64,000 nt of DNA from Taudactylus pleione. Taxonomy: Eukaryota; Chordata; Amphibia; Anura; Myobatrachidae. Location of the stretch: the NCBI GenBank assembly GCA_031769625.1, contig JAUIMM010000126.1, forward strand, positions 1,636,001 to 1,700,000, written 5' to 3'. Each line of letters opens with the position of its first letter. Position 1 is the first letter of the stretch. The position numbers and the translations under genes were made by a program. The notes below the pieces were generated by a model. That model saw only the letters and a program-made list of their open reading frames with translations. It was not told the DNA's origin and made no database searches. Positions 54,416-64,000 of the stretch are shown piece after piece.

Positions 54416-55763
54416 CAAAAATGTAACATAATGTAATGTATTGTATTTTAAGGGGATTTAGATTATTTAAATTTGATAGAATTTAGGGCCAAAATAGAAC
54501 TGTTAAAAAATTATTTTAATACTGTTGAATGGTAAAAATCTCTGAGACTAGCTAACTAAGCCATTTCCAAAACTAACCCACCTTACTTTTTCTCCCTTAT
54601 TACTAAATAATGCCCAAACTGCCTCATTCCCATATCTAGTGATTGGTGTAAAGCTATCCAGACAGAAAAATCCTGCTACATAGTGCCATTAAATCCTTAG
54701 TAGTGATGTAGTAGTAAGTACTTAATTGAAATCTTATTGCTGTTAAATCACATTTACCATTTTTAACCCTATGGTGACACCATATAAAATAGCCTAGAGC
54801 ATAATATACTTTATTTTTTACACCAGTATAAGGTTACACCCACCTGGCAAACTTAAATGATAATTTTTTGGACATCATGTTTTATGCTAGTAGATTCATG
54901 CTTCATTTTTAACAACTTGCTGGCGTGACAGCATCAGATGCGAGCACACAAGACTGGGCTTTCCCTGACAGTCACTTCTGATGCAACCACACCAGAATGG
55001 GCTTTCCCTGCAATAGACACTTCTGATGCAACCACACCAGAATGGACTTTCCCTGACATACATTCAATTTGCTTTGCATTGTTAAGAGTTTATTTCATAT
55101 AATACGGTCTCTTAAACAAACATTTACACTGCAGTGTAATCAACCCACTTATAATTACAGTAATAACACTCTCTTTTAATAACGGGTTTTGGCTTTGTCA
55201 GCTATAGTTCTGGTACTGCTGGAATTAGGGAACACTAAATATAAATTAATAATAGGACTAGTTTGTGCAAATCCAAAATAATATTATAGATTAATTCAAT
55301 CTGGGGTAAATACTGAGTATGTTCCCAAGTGTCCCACTTATTTCTTATTAGAGTTTCTTATTAGAGATATCTGAGCTATATAAATGAATTGATGAGAAGG
55401 AAGTTTTTAAGATAAATGTAATTAACCCAGGTTGCTGAAATGTTACATTTCATACCTATGCTAGGTAAGACCCATTCAGGTAGCAGGGGGGCTTTGTTCT
55501 ATTTTATTTACAGGACGACAGGTAAGGTCGCTGTGGTCTTCGAAAATTCACTTGTCAAAACTACCTCTTTTTCCAGCGGGTTTACCTGTGGTACGTGTAA
55601 TTAGAAGCTAATATATCTGGTGTCTTGTATTTCTTTTCAGAGTGGCAATTTGTGGTGAGTTGTGTTTCAAAATTGCAATTTTTTGCAATCTAAAATTATC
55701 CCCAAAAAACAACAATTTGTTCCCCTTATGTCTGACTTGGGCTTTTAATGCAAGGGCAAATGT
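54416..55763. other. Mostly unique sequence with a short tandem repeat
   Basis: CTTCTGATGCAACCACACCA with GAATGGGCTTTCCCTG recurs about every 47-49 bp, three times between 54930 and 55063. Nothing else recognised. Confidence 0.5.
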
Positions 55764-55771
55764 ATTTTAAA

Positions 55772-57292
55772 TAGAGATGTGCGCCAACCCTCGTGTTTTG
55801 GTTTTGGATCTGGATCCCCCCTGGTTTTGGATCTGGATTGGTTTTGCCAAAACCTCACCTCCATGTTTTGTTTTCGTTTTTTGGTTTTGGATCTGGATTT
55901 TTTTCTTAAAAAAACATAAAAACAGCTAAAATCACATAAAATTGGCCTGTTTTTGTTCCTACACTATAATTAACCTCAATAACATTTATTTCTAGTACTT
56001 TCCAATCAATTTTGACCACCTCACAATATTATTTGCTTCATCTAGTTAAGGCCAAAAGGTTGCATCCAGCTAGCTGGCTGACTAAGCAAAGTGACACAGT
56101 GGGCGGCACTTACATGTGGCAGTTCAACTTCTAATTTCCAACATGGATACAGTGTGTTATACAGTGTAGGTTGGATACACCAATAGTGCACTTACTGTGA
56201 CAGCAGAGCGGGGTTGCTGACGGTGTCCTCAGTACATGTAATGGCAGTGCTGCGGTGCTGGCAGTGTCCTCAGTGAAGGTTACCGGTGATGTCAGCAGTG
56301 AGGGGGTGCCAGCGGTGTCTTTAGTGCAGGTTTGTTGGCTGTGTCGGCACTGCGGGGTGAGAGCCGTATCATTAGTGCAGGTTTGCTGGCTGTATCGGCA
56401 GTGTGGGGGTGCCAGCAGTGTCTTTAATGCAGGTTTGCTGGCTGTGTCAGCAGTGCGGGGGTTGCTGGCGGTATCCTCAGCACATGGAATGGCAGTGTAG
56501 GGGTGCCAGCAGTGTCTTTAGTGCAGGTTTGCTGGCTGTGTCGGCAGTGCAGTGGTGCCAGAGGTGTCTTTAGTGCAGAATTGCTGGCTGTGTCAGCAGT
56601 GCGGGGGGGTGGGGTTGCTGGCGGTATCCTCAGTACATGGAATGGCAGTGTGGGGGTGCCAGCAGTGCCTTTAGTGCAGGTTTGCTGGCTGTGTCGGCAG
56701 AGCGGGGGTGCCAGCGGTGTCCTCAGTGCAGGTTTGCTGACTGTGCGGGCAGTGCAGGGGTGTTCTCAGTGCAGGGTGCTGGTGGTGTCAGCATAGCGGG
56801 GGTGCCAGCGGTGTCCTCAGTGCAGGTTTGCTGACTGTGTCGGCAGTGCAGGGGTGCTGGTGGTGTCCTCAGTGTGGGAGTTTCGGCAGTGTGGGGGTCG
56901 CTGATGGTGTCCTCAGTACGTTGGGCAGCAGTGCAGGTGTGTCGGCAGCTGTGGTGTCGGCAGCGGGGATGCTGCCAGTGGGGGTGCCGGCAGTGTCGGC
57001 AGCAGGGAGTGCCGCGGTGTCAGGCGGCGGGCACCATCTTCTTTTTCTCTCTCTGTGCATCTTCAATGGGCTTAATGCTGATTGGCTGAGAGCCATTACA
57101 GACGGCTCTCTCAGCCAATCAGCGTTAAACCCGCTCAAAACAAACCTCACGACCCGACAGTGGGGTCACGAGGTTTTGCCTCGGGTGAGGGATCCGGGGC
57201 AGATAGGGAGACCCGAGCTTCGCTCGGATTGCCCCGGATACCCGAAATTAGGGTGGGTTCGGATCTCTGATATCCGAACCCGCTCATCTCTA
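55772..57292. mobile_element. Complete non-autonomous hAT element, 1521 bp, perfect 8-bp target duplication
   Basis: Termini TAGAGATGTGCGCCAACC and CCGAACCCGCTCATCTCTA, flanked by ATTTTAAA at 55764-55771 and 57293-57300. Left subterminal repeats of TTTTGGTTTTGGATCTGGAT follow the terminus. The middle is a CAG/GGT-rich array (56210-57015). The right part has GCTGATTGGCTGAGAGCC facing GGCTCTCTCAGCCAATCAGC. No transposase is encoded. The hAT/BED transposase relatives at 3224-5434 and 57429-60520 share the TAGAGATG terminus type and are candidate drivers. Confidence 0.9.
56210..57015. repeat. Minisatellite inside the hAT element (GTGTCGGCAGTGCGGGGGTG)
   Basis: Units such as CAGTGCAGGTTTGCTGGCTG and TGTCGGCAGTGCGGGGGTGC recur throughout. 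Open frames of 65-169 codons rich in V, S, A and C are translated units. Confidence 0.85.
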
Positions 57293-57428
57293 ATTTTAAA
57301 TGTTTCTTTTAAAAAAAAAAAAAAACATTCTCAGTGAGTCTGGCTGATGTTTTTAAGTAGAAATCATTTAGGGGCCTATTTATCATCATTTATTTTTCAC
57401 AAAAGCATGCAAAAATTGAAATTTTCAC

Positions 57429-60400
57429 TAGAGATGTTCTCCAACCCCCATGTTTTGGTTTTGGATCTGTATCTCCTTCTGTTTTAGATCTGGATCTGGT
57501 TTTGGATCTTTATCCTTGGTGTTTTGTTTTTTGGTTTAGGATCTGGATTTTTAACCAAAAATTATATAAACAGCTAAACCTCAAAATTTGGGTCTATTTT
57601 TCTTCCTACAGTATTATTAACCTTAAAAACAATTATTTTCAGGCACTTCCATGCATTTGTAACCACCTCACAGCGCACAATATTGATTTCACTATTTTTC
57701 ACCAATATAGGCCAAAGGCTGCAGCGAGCTGGCTGGCTAAAGTAAGCATCAAAGCAGCAGCACAAACGCACAGCAGTTTAAAAAAAGATAGGACATCTAT
57801 GAAACATTGCCACACAGCAGTAGCAGACAGGATGGCAGTTTAATAAACTACAATAATGTCAGTCGGCAATGCCTCAAATTGTACAAAATGTAAAGAAAAG
57901 AGGTGAAAGATGGAATTGTCCCTCCCACCCACTCTTATGTGGCATATTAAAAAGGACATGCACAGTTTAACAAACCAAGCACTTTAGCGACAAGGACTAA
58001 CACTTTTGTGGCTGAAGTCCTTTGTGTGTTTGGGCCCCCACAACACATTTTTTGGAAGGACTACCTTCAATTATTAAGTAGGAGGTCGATGATGAGGATG
58101 TTGGTGGTGGAGATTGCATGTGCTGGTCCAAACTGCTGGTAGCTGATACTGAACTGCTTGTTATTCATTTACAAATTATTATAATTTTGTTAAACAAATT
58201 GCATGAACTCGCTGCAAATTACGAAACAGGAGGAAGATGGTTAACGTCTCTTCCTCTGCTAACTTTGGCTTTACAAATGGAACAGATGCCTTCACAACTG
58301 TTGTCAGAATTTAGATAATAATTCAACACCCAAGACGTGGCTTTTCTGACTTTCTTTTTATCATGAGCAAGAACTGCTGCCACTGCTGGCTGATTTACGC
58401 AAACAACATCCTCATCATCAACATCCTCATTAGTGTCAGAGAGGCATTCGGTATGGGATCTCGGCTGCCGCATGACCGGCAGTTTGAATCCCGGCTGCGG
58501 CAGCCTGACAAAATAGCAGAGCCCGGCAGCGGAAGCCCGACAGCGCTGGAAATCCCGATCATCCCTAAGGTAAGTATAGACTAACCTAACCAATCCCCCT
58601 AACCCTCCTTAACCCTAACCTCCCCCCAAGTGCCTAACCCTAACCTCCCCCCTCTAAGTGCCTAACCCTAACCCCCCCTTCCCCGCTGCCTAAACCTAAG
58701 TCCCCCAGGGAGGTGCCTAACCCTAAGTCCCCCCCAGGGGTGCCTAACCCTAACCCTCCCTCCCACTAGCCTAACCCTAACCCTCCCGGGGGGGTGCCTA
58801 ACCCCAATTGCCCCCCGGGTGCCCTAAACCTAACCCTCCCCCCCCGCAGCTGTCCACTCGCGGCACCCAGCATCCCTTCGATCGGGATGCCGGGCGCCTG
58901 TCTCCCGGCATTGGGAAAATGACAGGCGTCTAGGTTTTAGATGCCTGTCATTTAACCCTAGGCGGGATAGAGGAGTCGGGAAGCCGGCGGTCGGGATTGC
59001 GGCCACCGGCTTCCTAAACTAACCAAAATTTCCCCATCATCCTCCTTTTGCACTTCCTCAAGTGCACTATCAACCTCATTTTCTATTTTTTCACCATCTA
59101 ATAGTTGCATAGCCGTCATGGCGTCAGTGATCCGCTGTGAAACTGGGTGACAGCTGTTATACTTACTTCCTCTATCAAAGGACTGTTTAATAGTCAATTG
59201 TTTTTTAAATTACTACTAGCAGTAGTCTTCTTGGTCCCTTTCTGGGATGAAGATCCACCCCCAGCAGCAGAAACAGGCGTAGCACTCAAGGATCCTTCTG
59301 AGGAATCACGGATAGGAGAGGAGTCAGTCATGCTTATGAAATTGGATGCAGGACTACTTCCGATCATGATTGAGGTGATTGAGGATGTTGATTATGATCC
59401 AGGTGTTGGTGGTGGAGATTGCAGGCGCTTGGATCCAGAGAAAAGGGAGCAACTAGTTGACACTGGACTGAATGTTGTTATTTTTTTTTAGCCAAGTTTC
59501 TAAATTTGAAAAGCACTTTTCAATTTGATGAATGCACTGCAAGTTATGTAACAGGGAGGAGGTTCCTAGATGGTTAACTTCCTTACCTCTACTCACTGTT
59601 ACTTGGCAACGGTTACAGATGGCTTGGCAAAGGTTGTCCGGATTTTGGTGGAAATAATTCCACACATGTGAAGTGGATTTTTTGGTCCTTTGCCCAGGCA
59701 TGGCAACAATAGGATTTTTTCCACCATGGGCAACAACTGTTGCCTGATTTACAGTTTTTACACAAACATCCTCACCATCAACATGCTCATTATCTTCAAC
59801 ATCTTCACCATCAATGTTGTTATTACCAACTACGTAAATATCCTCCTCATCCTCCTGGTGCAATTCCATAGAAGCATCCTCGATTTCTAAGTCAGCATGT
59901 TGACTTGCGCTGCTCATCCCCACATTTGCAGAGGTCACACAAATGGTGTAAGGAGGATCCTCTTCAAGTACAGTATTAGAAAGGTCAGGCTCACACATGG
60001 CAACTGCGGACACACTTGGACTCTCCTCGGGGATCTGTGACTTTTCAGAGCACACAGTTGGTTCCGGTGTCTTACTAGTCTTAAAAATTTTACATTTTTT
60101 TTGTACCGCTCCTACAAGCAAAAGGGCTTAAATCATCACAACTATAACCACCAGTCATAAATAAAGGAAAATGCCTTATCCTTTCCTTGCCACTTCGTGT
60201 AGTAAATGGCATATTGCCAGTTTTTTGTTTTTCTTTAACAGGGTAAAAGTTGATTTTACATGGCCTGACTTAAGCCCTGGTGCATCGGCCTTCGTGGTTG
60301 ACGTTGACGGTCTTGCATTGTCATCATGACTCCTGCTGGCCGCTACAAGACTGGTATGTGGATCCTGCTCTTCTGTCATGTGACTGTCCTCCATACTCAC

Positions 60401-60520
60401 TGTGGTCATACAGCAGTGCCACCAAGCAATTATAGCGCAGCTAAGTTACGGTTAACGCACACAACCACACACACAAAAAAATATATATTTTTAAAATTGG
60501 GGGAGAGCACCCCTAAATGA
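57429..60520 (-). pseudogene. hAT/BED transposase locus, two partial copies, interrupted
   Basis: The left edge is a TAGAGATGTTCTCCAACC terminus. Minus-strand pieces from high to low coordinates are: an N-terminal segment (60409-60176); an NMPFTT-type block near 60215-60170; an acidic linker and BED finger (60121-59530; SHVWNYFHQN, AICNRCQVTVSRG, NHL); KGTKKTT and core start QRITDAMTAMQLLD (59250-59100); then the family T repeat; then a second acidic linker and BED finger (58435-58219; ICSICKAKVSRGRDVNHL). Two BED fingers in one direction mean two copies were joined or tandemly duplicated. Neither has a complete catalytic core. Confidence 0.8.
58440..59015. mobile_element. Repeat with telomere-like core (family T), copy 4, inside hAT
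   Basis: Left GAATCCCGGCTGCGGCAGCC, then ATCCCTAAGGTAAGTATAGA, then CCTAACCCTAACC-type units (58590-58840). A palindrome GACAGGCGTCTAGG/GATGCCTGTCATT is at 58921-58951, and the right end GAAGCCGGCGGTCGGGATT is at about 58980. hAT acidic-linker sequence lies on both sides, so the repeat is mobile or was mobile. Confidence 0.8.
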
Positions 60521-60834
60521 GGCAGCAGCCGCTTGATAAATGACACAGGCAGCACCCCTGCGCAACTATGTTGCTGATAAGTGTGGCTAACGCGCAGACA
60601 CACACAGAAGAAAAAACACTTATTGATTGATTTATAAAAATGTTTTTGCCTCTTGGGGGGGGAGCACCCCTGAATGAGGCAGCAGCCCCTTGATAAACTA
60701 CACAGGCAGCACCCCTGTGTTGCTCCATTGCTGATAAGTGCGGCACACAAACAGAAAAAAAACACTTATTGATTATTTGATTTATTATGATTAATGTGAT
60801 TTGGTATAAATGTCACTGCTTTGGAAAAAGCAGT
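60521..60834. repeat. Two-copy tandem repeat, about 140 bp
   Basis: GGGGGAGAGCACCCCTAAATGA at 60499 and GGGGGGAGCACCCCTGAATGA at 60656 each continue GGCAGCAGCC-CTTGATAAA and ACACAGGCAGCACCCCTG. They lie upstream of the minus-strand hAT start, comparable to the repeats at 5408-5945. Confidence 0.75.
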
Positions 60835-61670
60835 CAGTTGGGGGGGAGAGTGAGGATGGGTGGGGGTTAGGGGCTGGGGGATTTAGGGATGAAGGGTGGG
60901 GTTAGGAAGTGGGGGTGGGAGGGGTTTAGGGAGGGTGAGGGTTTGGGAGTGGATGTGGGTGGGATTTGGGGAGTGAGGAGGGATTTAGGGAGGGAGGGAT
61001 AAAGGGAGAGGGAGGATGGGAGTGGGAGGGAGGAGGTAGGGTAGGGGTTAGGGGGTGGGGGTGAAAGAGACTTAGGGAGGGAGGGTGGGGTTCAGAGAGT
61101 GGGAGTGGGAGGGATTTTGGGAGGGAGGGTTTGGGAGTGAGGTTGGGAGGGATTTAGGGATGGTGTGGGTTTGGGAGTGGGAGGGATTTAGGGAGGGTGT
61201 GGGTTTGGGAGTGGAGGATGGTGGGATTGATGGAGGGTGAGGGTTAGGGAGTAGGGATGGTAGGGATATAGGGATGGAGGAAGGGAGGGTGGGGATGAGG
61301 GAGCTGGGGTGGGAGGGATATAGGGAGGTTGTGGGTTTGGGAGTGGGAGGGATTTAGGGAGAGTGTGGGAGGGAGGGAATGTAGGAGGTAGGGTGGGGCA
61401 GATGGTGGGAGGGAAAGTGGGTGGGAGGGAATGTGGGAGGATGGGTGGGAAGAGGGTGAGAGGGACGATGGGGGTTAAGGTGTGGGATGACAGGGTGGGA
61501 GGGATTTAGGGATGAGGGAGTGAATGTGGGAGGTAGGGAGTGTGGGAGAGAGGGTGAAAGGTAGGAAGGAGGAGGGAGGGTTGGGGTTTTAGGGATTGAG
61601 GGAAGAAGTGTAGAAAAGAGTGGGTAGGAGGGATTTAGGGATAGAGTGTGGGAAGGAGAAGGGATGGATG
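60835..61670. repeat. G-rich purine array (GGGAGTGGGAGGGATTTAGGG)
   Basis: About 830 bp on the plus strand consist of GGGTGGGAGGG, GGGAGGGTG and GGGATTTAGGGAGGG-like units with almost no C. Runs of three or more G recur every 4-8 bases. No gene. Confidence 0.9.
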
Positions 61671-62393
61671 ATACCAGAAAGAAAACACTAATATTGAACT
61701 GAATGACAGTTAAAAAACATTAACTGCGATAAAAATATCATATTAACATTAGTTGTTAGAGAGCAGTCAATGACCAGCTGCATGTTCTGCTGTGACATCT
61801 TACAGTGTAAGGTAAGCTTATGTTAACTTAAATGTTATATGAAAATAATATTGAATGGGTAGATATAGATACTGTAGAACATGGACGGCCACACTACAGC
61901 CTCCTGCTAAAATCTGGCATACTACCTGAATTCAGCAGCTTTGTCTGGAGCCTGCTTAATCCTCGATGAGTGCTGTATGGGAACTGCAGTGGGTGAAGTT
62001 CCAGCTACATCACTTTGAACGTGTCACTGCCAGACTGGCCCCATCTGCTGCTTTGCCTATAACTACCCTCTTCTGAACAATCCTTCAGGCTGCAGGTGTG
62101 AGTGATGTGTGAATGACAACTTAAGAGTAGCATTTTAGTTAGTGAGGTCATGAGTTGGAAAAAGTTGAAACTATCTGCCTTATGAGCATAGCCGCTGCTT
62201 ATGTAGAATATATTAATTTCACTATTTTATTTAGCAGCTGTAAATTGTATTTTTTGTTTTTCAGTTAACTGTGATCTACAGTACTGTATGAACTAACTGC
62301 ACATCACACACATCATGAATGAGGTCCAAGTCACAACTCCACTGTTCGCATGAAGACAGTATCTCATCACAGTGCGTAAACTTAGTAAAAATT
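61671..62393. other. Unique-looking sequence, nothing recognised
   Basis: No repeat end or coding signal supported. Confidence 0.4.
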
Positions 62394-64000
62394 AGAGATG
62401 TGCGCCAACCCCCGTGTTTTGGTTTTGGTTCTGCCAAAACCGCCCTTCCGTGTTTTGTTTTGGAGTTTTGGTTTTGGATCTGTATTTTTGTCTAAAAAAA
62501 AAAATCATAAAAACAGCTAAATTCACATAATGTGGGCCTGTTTTTGTTTCTACAGTTTTATTAACCTCAATAACTTTTATTTCCACTCGTTTCCAGTCAA
62601 TTTTGACCACACAGCTCACTATATTGTTTTCATCCAGTATAGGCCCAAAATTTGCACCAAGCTAGCTGGTTGACTAAGCGAAGCAGCAGCAGTGGGTGGC
62701 ACAAACACGTGGCAGTTCAACTTCCAAAATGTCACATCAGGAAACAAATGTTTTTATTATTCAAGAGAGGTTTGAGGGAGTTGGAGTATGTATGTAGTTG
62801 AAGGCAGGAACAGGAAGAGTTGATTGGTAGTAAATTTAATTTAATTTATTGATTCCGAAGTAAATTTATGGGGGAGGAGGGGAGGCATTTACAAAAAAAA
62901 ATGTATTCATTCACATTCACATCAGTTCTTGCCCCAGAAGAATTTTTGAGTGCAATGCCTGCTGCTGGGAGTGGATTTTTTTTCATCCCAGAAAGGGACC
63001 AGGAAGACTTCTAGTAGTGCTTTTCAAAACAATTGACTGTTAAATAATCCTTTGCAAAGCTTCCACATGAAAAAGCATTTCCCAACCTGTACAGGGACAT
63101 AAAACAAAACATAGGCCCTCATTCAGAGGCGCTCGCAAAATGCAAGCGGTCGCTCTGAATGAGGGCGGCCTCTTGGGTTTTGAAGTGCGGCCTCCTGGTC
63201 GCTAACAAAGCTGTGGGTTACCACCCACAGTTTTAGCAACTGATCAGGTTGATGGTCACGATGGTCAAGACTATCGCGACCATCGGGGCTTGTGACAAGA
63301 CCCTAAGGTTGGGCCTTGGCAACCGCAAGCCCCAGGGAGCTTCCTGCTCTGATCAAGCAGGAAGCTCCCCACTGACATCACTGCTGATGTCAGTGCGGCC
63401 GCCCACAAAACGGCAGGCGGTCGTTAAGGAATGCCTCCGTTTGTGAAACCACCCACCGCCACGCCTACAAAACGGAGCGAGCTGTCGATCAACATCGACA
63501 GCCGCCCCTTTTGTAGTGAGCTCCAGGGCCTAAATATCAACCCGCTTGTGAGCGCTCAGTGCTTGCGAGCGGGTCTGAATGAGGTCCATAGTTAGTTAGT
63601 GGCCTCCAAACTGCTACTTAACCAGCACAGATATGTGGACAAGCGCAAGATTTAATATTTAAGGTCTTCCGTTGTGTCTTTCTTGAGAATCCTGCACCTG
63701 CTTCTGCTGCTAGTAGTGGATTTTCAACCCAGAAGGGGACCAGGAAGAGTGCTACTGCTTTCCAAAACAATTGACTGTTAAATAATCCTTTGCAAACCTT
63801 CTGTAAAGACATTTTCCAATCTGTACAGGAATATAAAAAAAAGTGTTAGTTAGTGGCCTTCCAACTGCCGTTGTACCAACTGTCCACTTAACCAGAGCAG
63901 ATATGTGGACAAGCAGAACAGAGCAGCAAATGCAAAATTTCAGATTTAAGGTTAAAGTCTTACGTTGTGTCTTTCTTGAGAATTCTTGAGCACCATGCCT
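62394..64000 (+). pseudogene. hAT element fragment with tandem ~250 bp coding-derived units, runs off the window
   Basis: It starts at a TAGAGATGTGCGCCAACC terminus with TTTTGGTTTTGG repeats. From 62930 the plus strand carries pieces of hAT transposase linker (a SAASSGFSTQKGT-type stretch at 63690-63745, matching GTKKTT on the minus strand near 59230). Units beginning TTAGTTAGTGGCC recur at about 63593 and 63845 (spacing near 253 bp), and a partial unit is at 62941-63110. A family B MITE is inserted at 63114-63587. No full transposase frame is present. Confidence 0.6.
63114..63587. mobile_element. Hairpin-chain MITE (family B), complete, 474 bp, target duplication ATA
   Basis: Flanked by ATA at 63111-63113 and 63588-63590. 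Termini GGCCCTCATTCAGAGGCGC and GGGTCTGAATGAGGTCC. Stems in order: terminal (63114-63167), around GTGGGTTACCACCCAC (63190-63245), GATGGTCACGATGGTC with its complement (63251-63284), AAGACC/GGCCTTGG, GGGAGCTTCCTGCT/AGCAGGAAGCTCCC (63336-63370), CACTGACATCA/TGATGTCAGTG (63370-63395), CAAAACGG/CCGTTTGTG (63407-63447), and CTGTCGATCAACATCGACAG (63481-63502). The interior is diverged from 11073-11562, but stem positions correspond. Confidence 0.9.

Noticed and set aside
56255..57337. Chain of V/S/A/C-rich open frames
   Set aside because: They are translated minisatellite units inside the non-autonomous hAT.

Overview
The window is gene-poor, repeat-rich vertebrate DNA, most likely from a frog or another amphibian with a large genome. 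The basis is the repeat content: miniature elements carrying the motif 'TTGCCCATAGCAACCAATCAG', hAT fold-backs with 'AACTACACATCCCAGCATGC', a Ty3/gypsy element with a Gag like the vertebrate PNMA family, and L2-clade retrotransposon tails ending in (AATA)n. I see no host exon, tRNA, rRNA, CRISPR array or bacterial-type gene. Nearly every protein signal comes from a transposable element, and most long open frames elsewhere are translated tandem repeats.

Layout. 1-3220 holds miniature inverted-repeat elements (MITEs). 3224-6155 is a broken hAT/BED transposase on the minus strand with tandem repeats upstream. 6208-13618 is a mosaic of MITEs, several nested. 14175-14575 is an L2 tail. 15320-16076 is a 51-bp tandem array split by a MITE. 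17520-18662 is a MITE-like repeat that received a solo LTR. 19737-23550 holds MITEs and minisatellite-bearing hAT-type elements. 25400-26910 is an internally deleted L2 copy, itself hit by a hAT MITE. 28108-28695 is a repeat with telomere-like CCCTAA runs. 29585-30185 is a minisatellite.

The centrepiece is 30383-39532: a 9.15-kb Ty3/gypsy LTR retrotransposon with two ~1.87-kb LTRs, flanked by CCTAA on both sides. Its order is LTR, primer-binding region, gag (PNMA-like, one zinc knuckle), protease, reverse transcriptase, RNase H, integrase, polypurine tract, LTR. It has no env. The LTRs differ at about 14 positions plus one 5-bp gap, so the insertion is young, but gag and pol carry stops, frameshifts and a deletion that removes the reverse transcriptase YxDD box.

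After it, 39961-45670 is again MITE mosaic, including a solo LTR (43508-44435) inside a telomere-like repeat. 45780-48250 is a minus-strand L2-clade reverse transcriptase pseudogene broken by two insertions. 48390-54415 holds more MITEs and a second copy of the minisatellite-bearing element. 55772-57292 is a complete non-autonomous hAT with a perfect 8-bp target duplication. 57429-60520 and 62394-64000 hold further hAT/BED transposase pieces, separated by an 830-bp G-rich array.

The most unusual structure is a MITE family (six copies, about 470-510 bp when full length) built almost entirely of eight or nine consecutive hairpins. Stem sequences differ between copies while pairing is kept.
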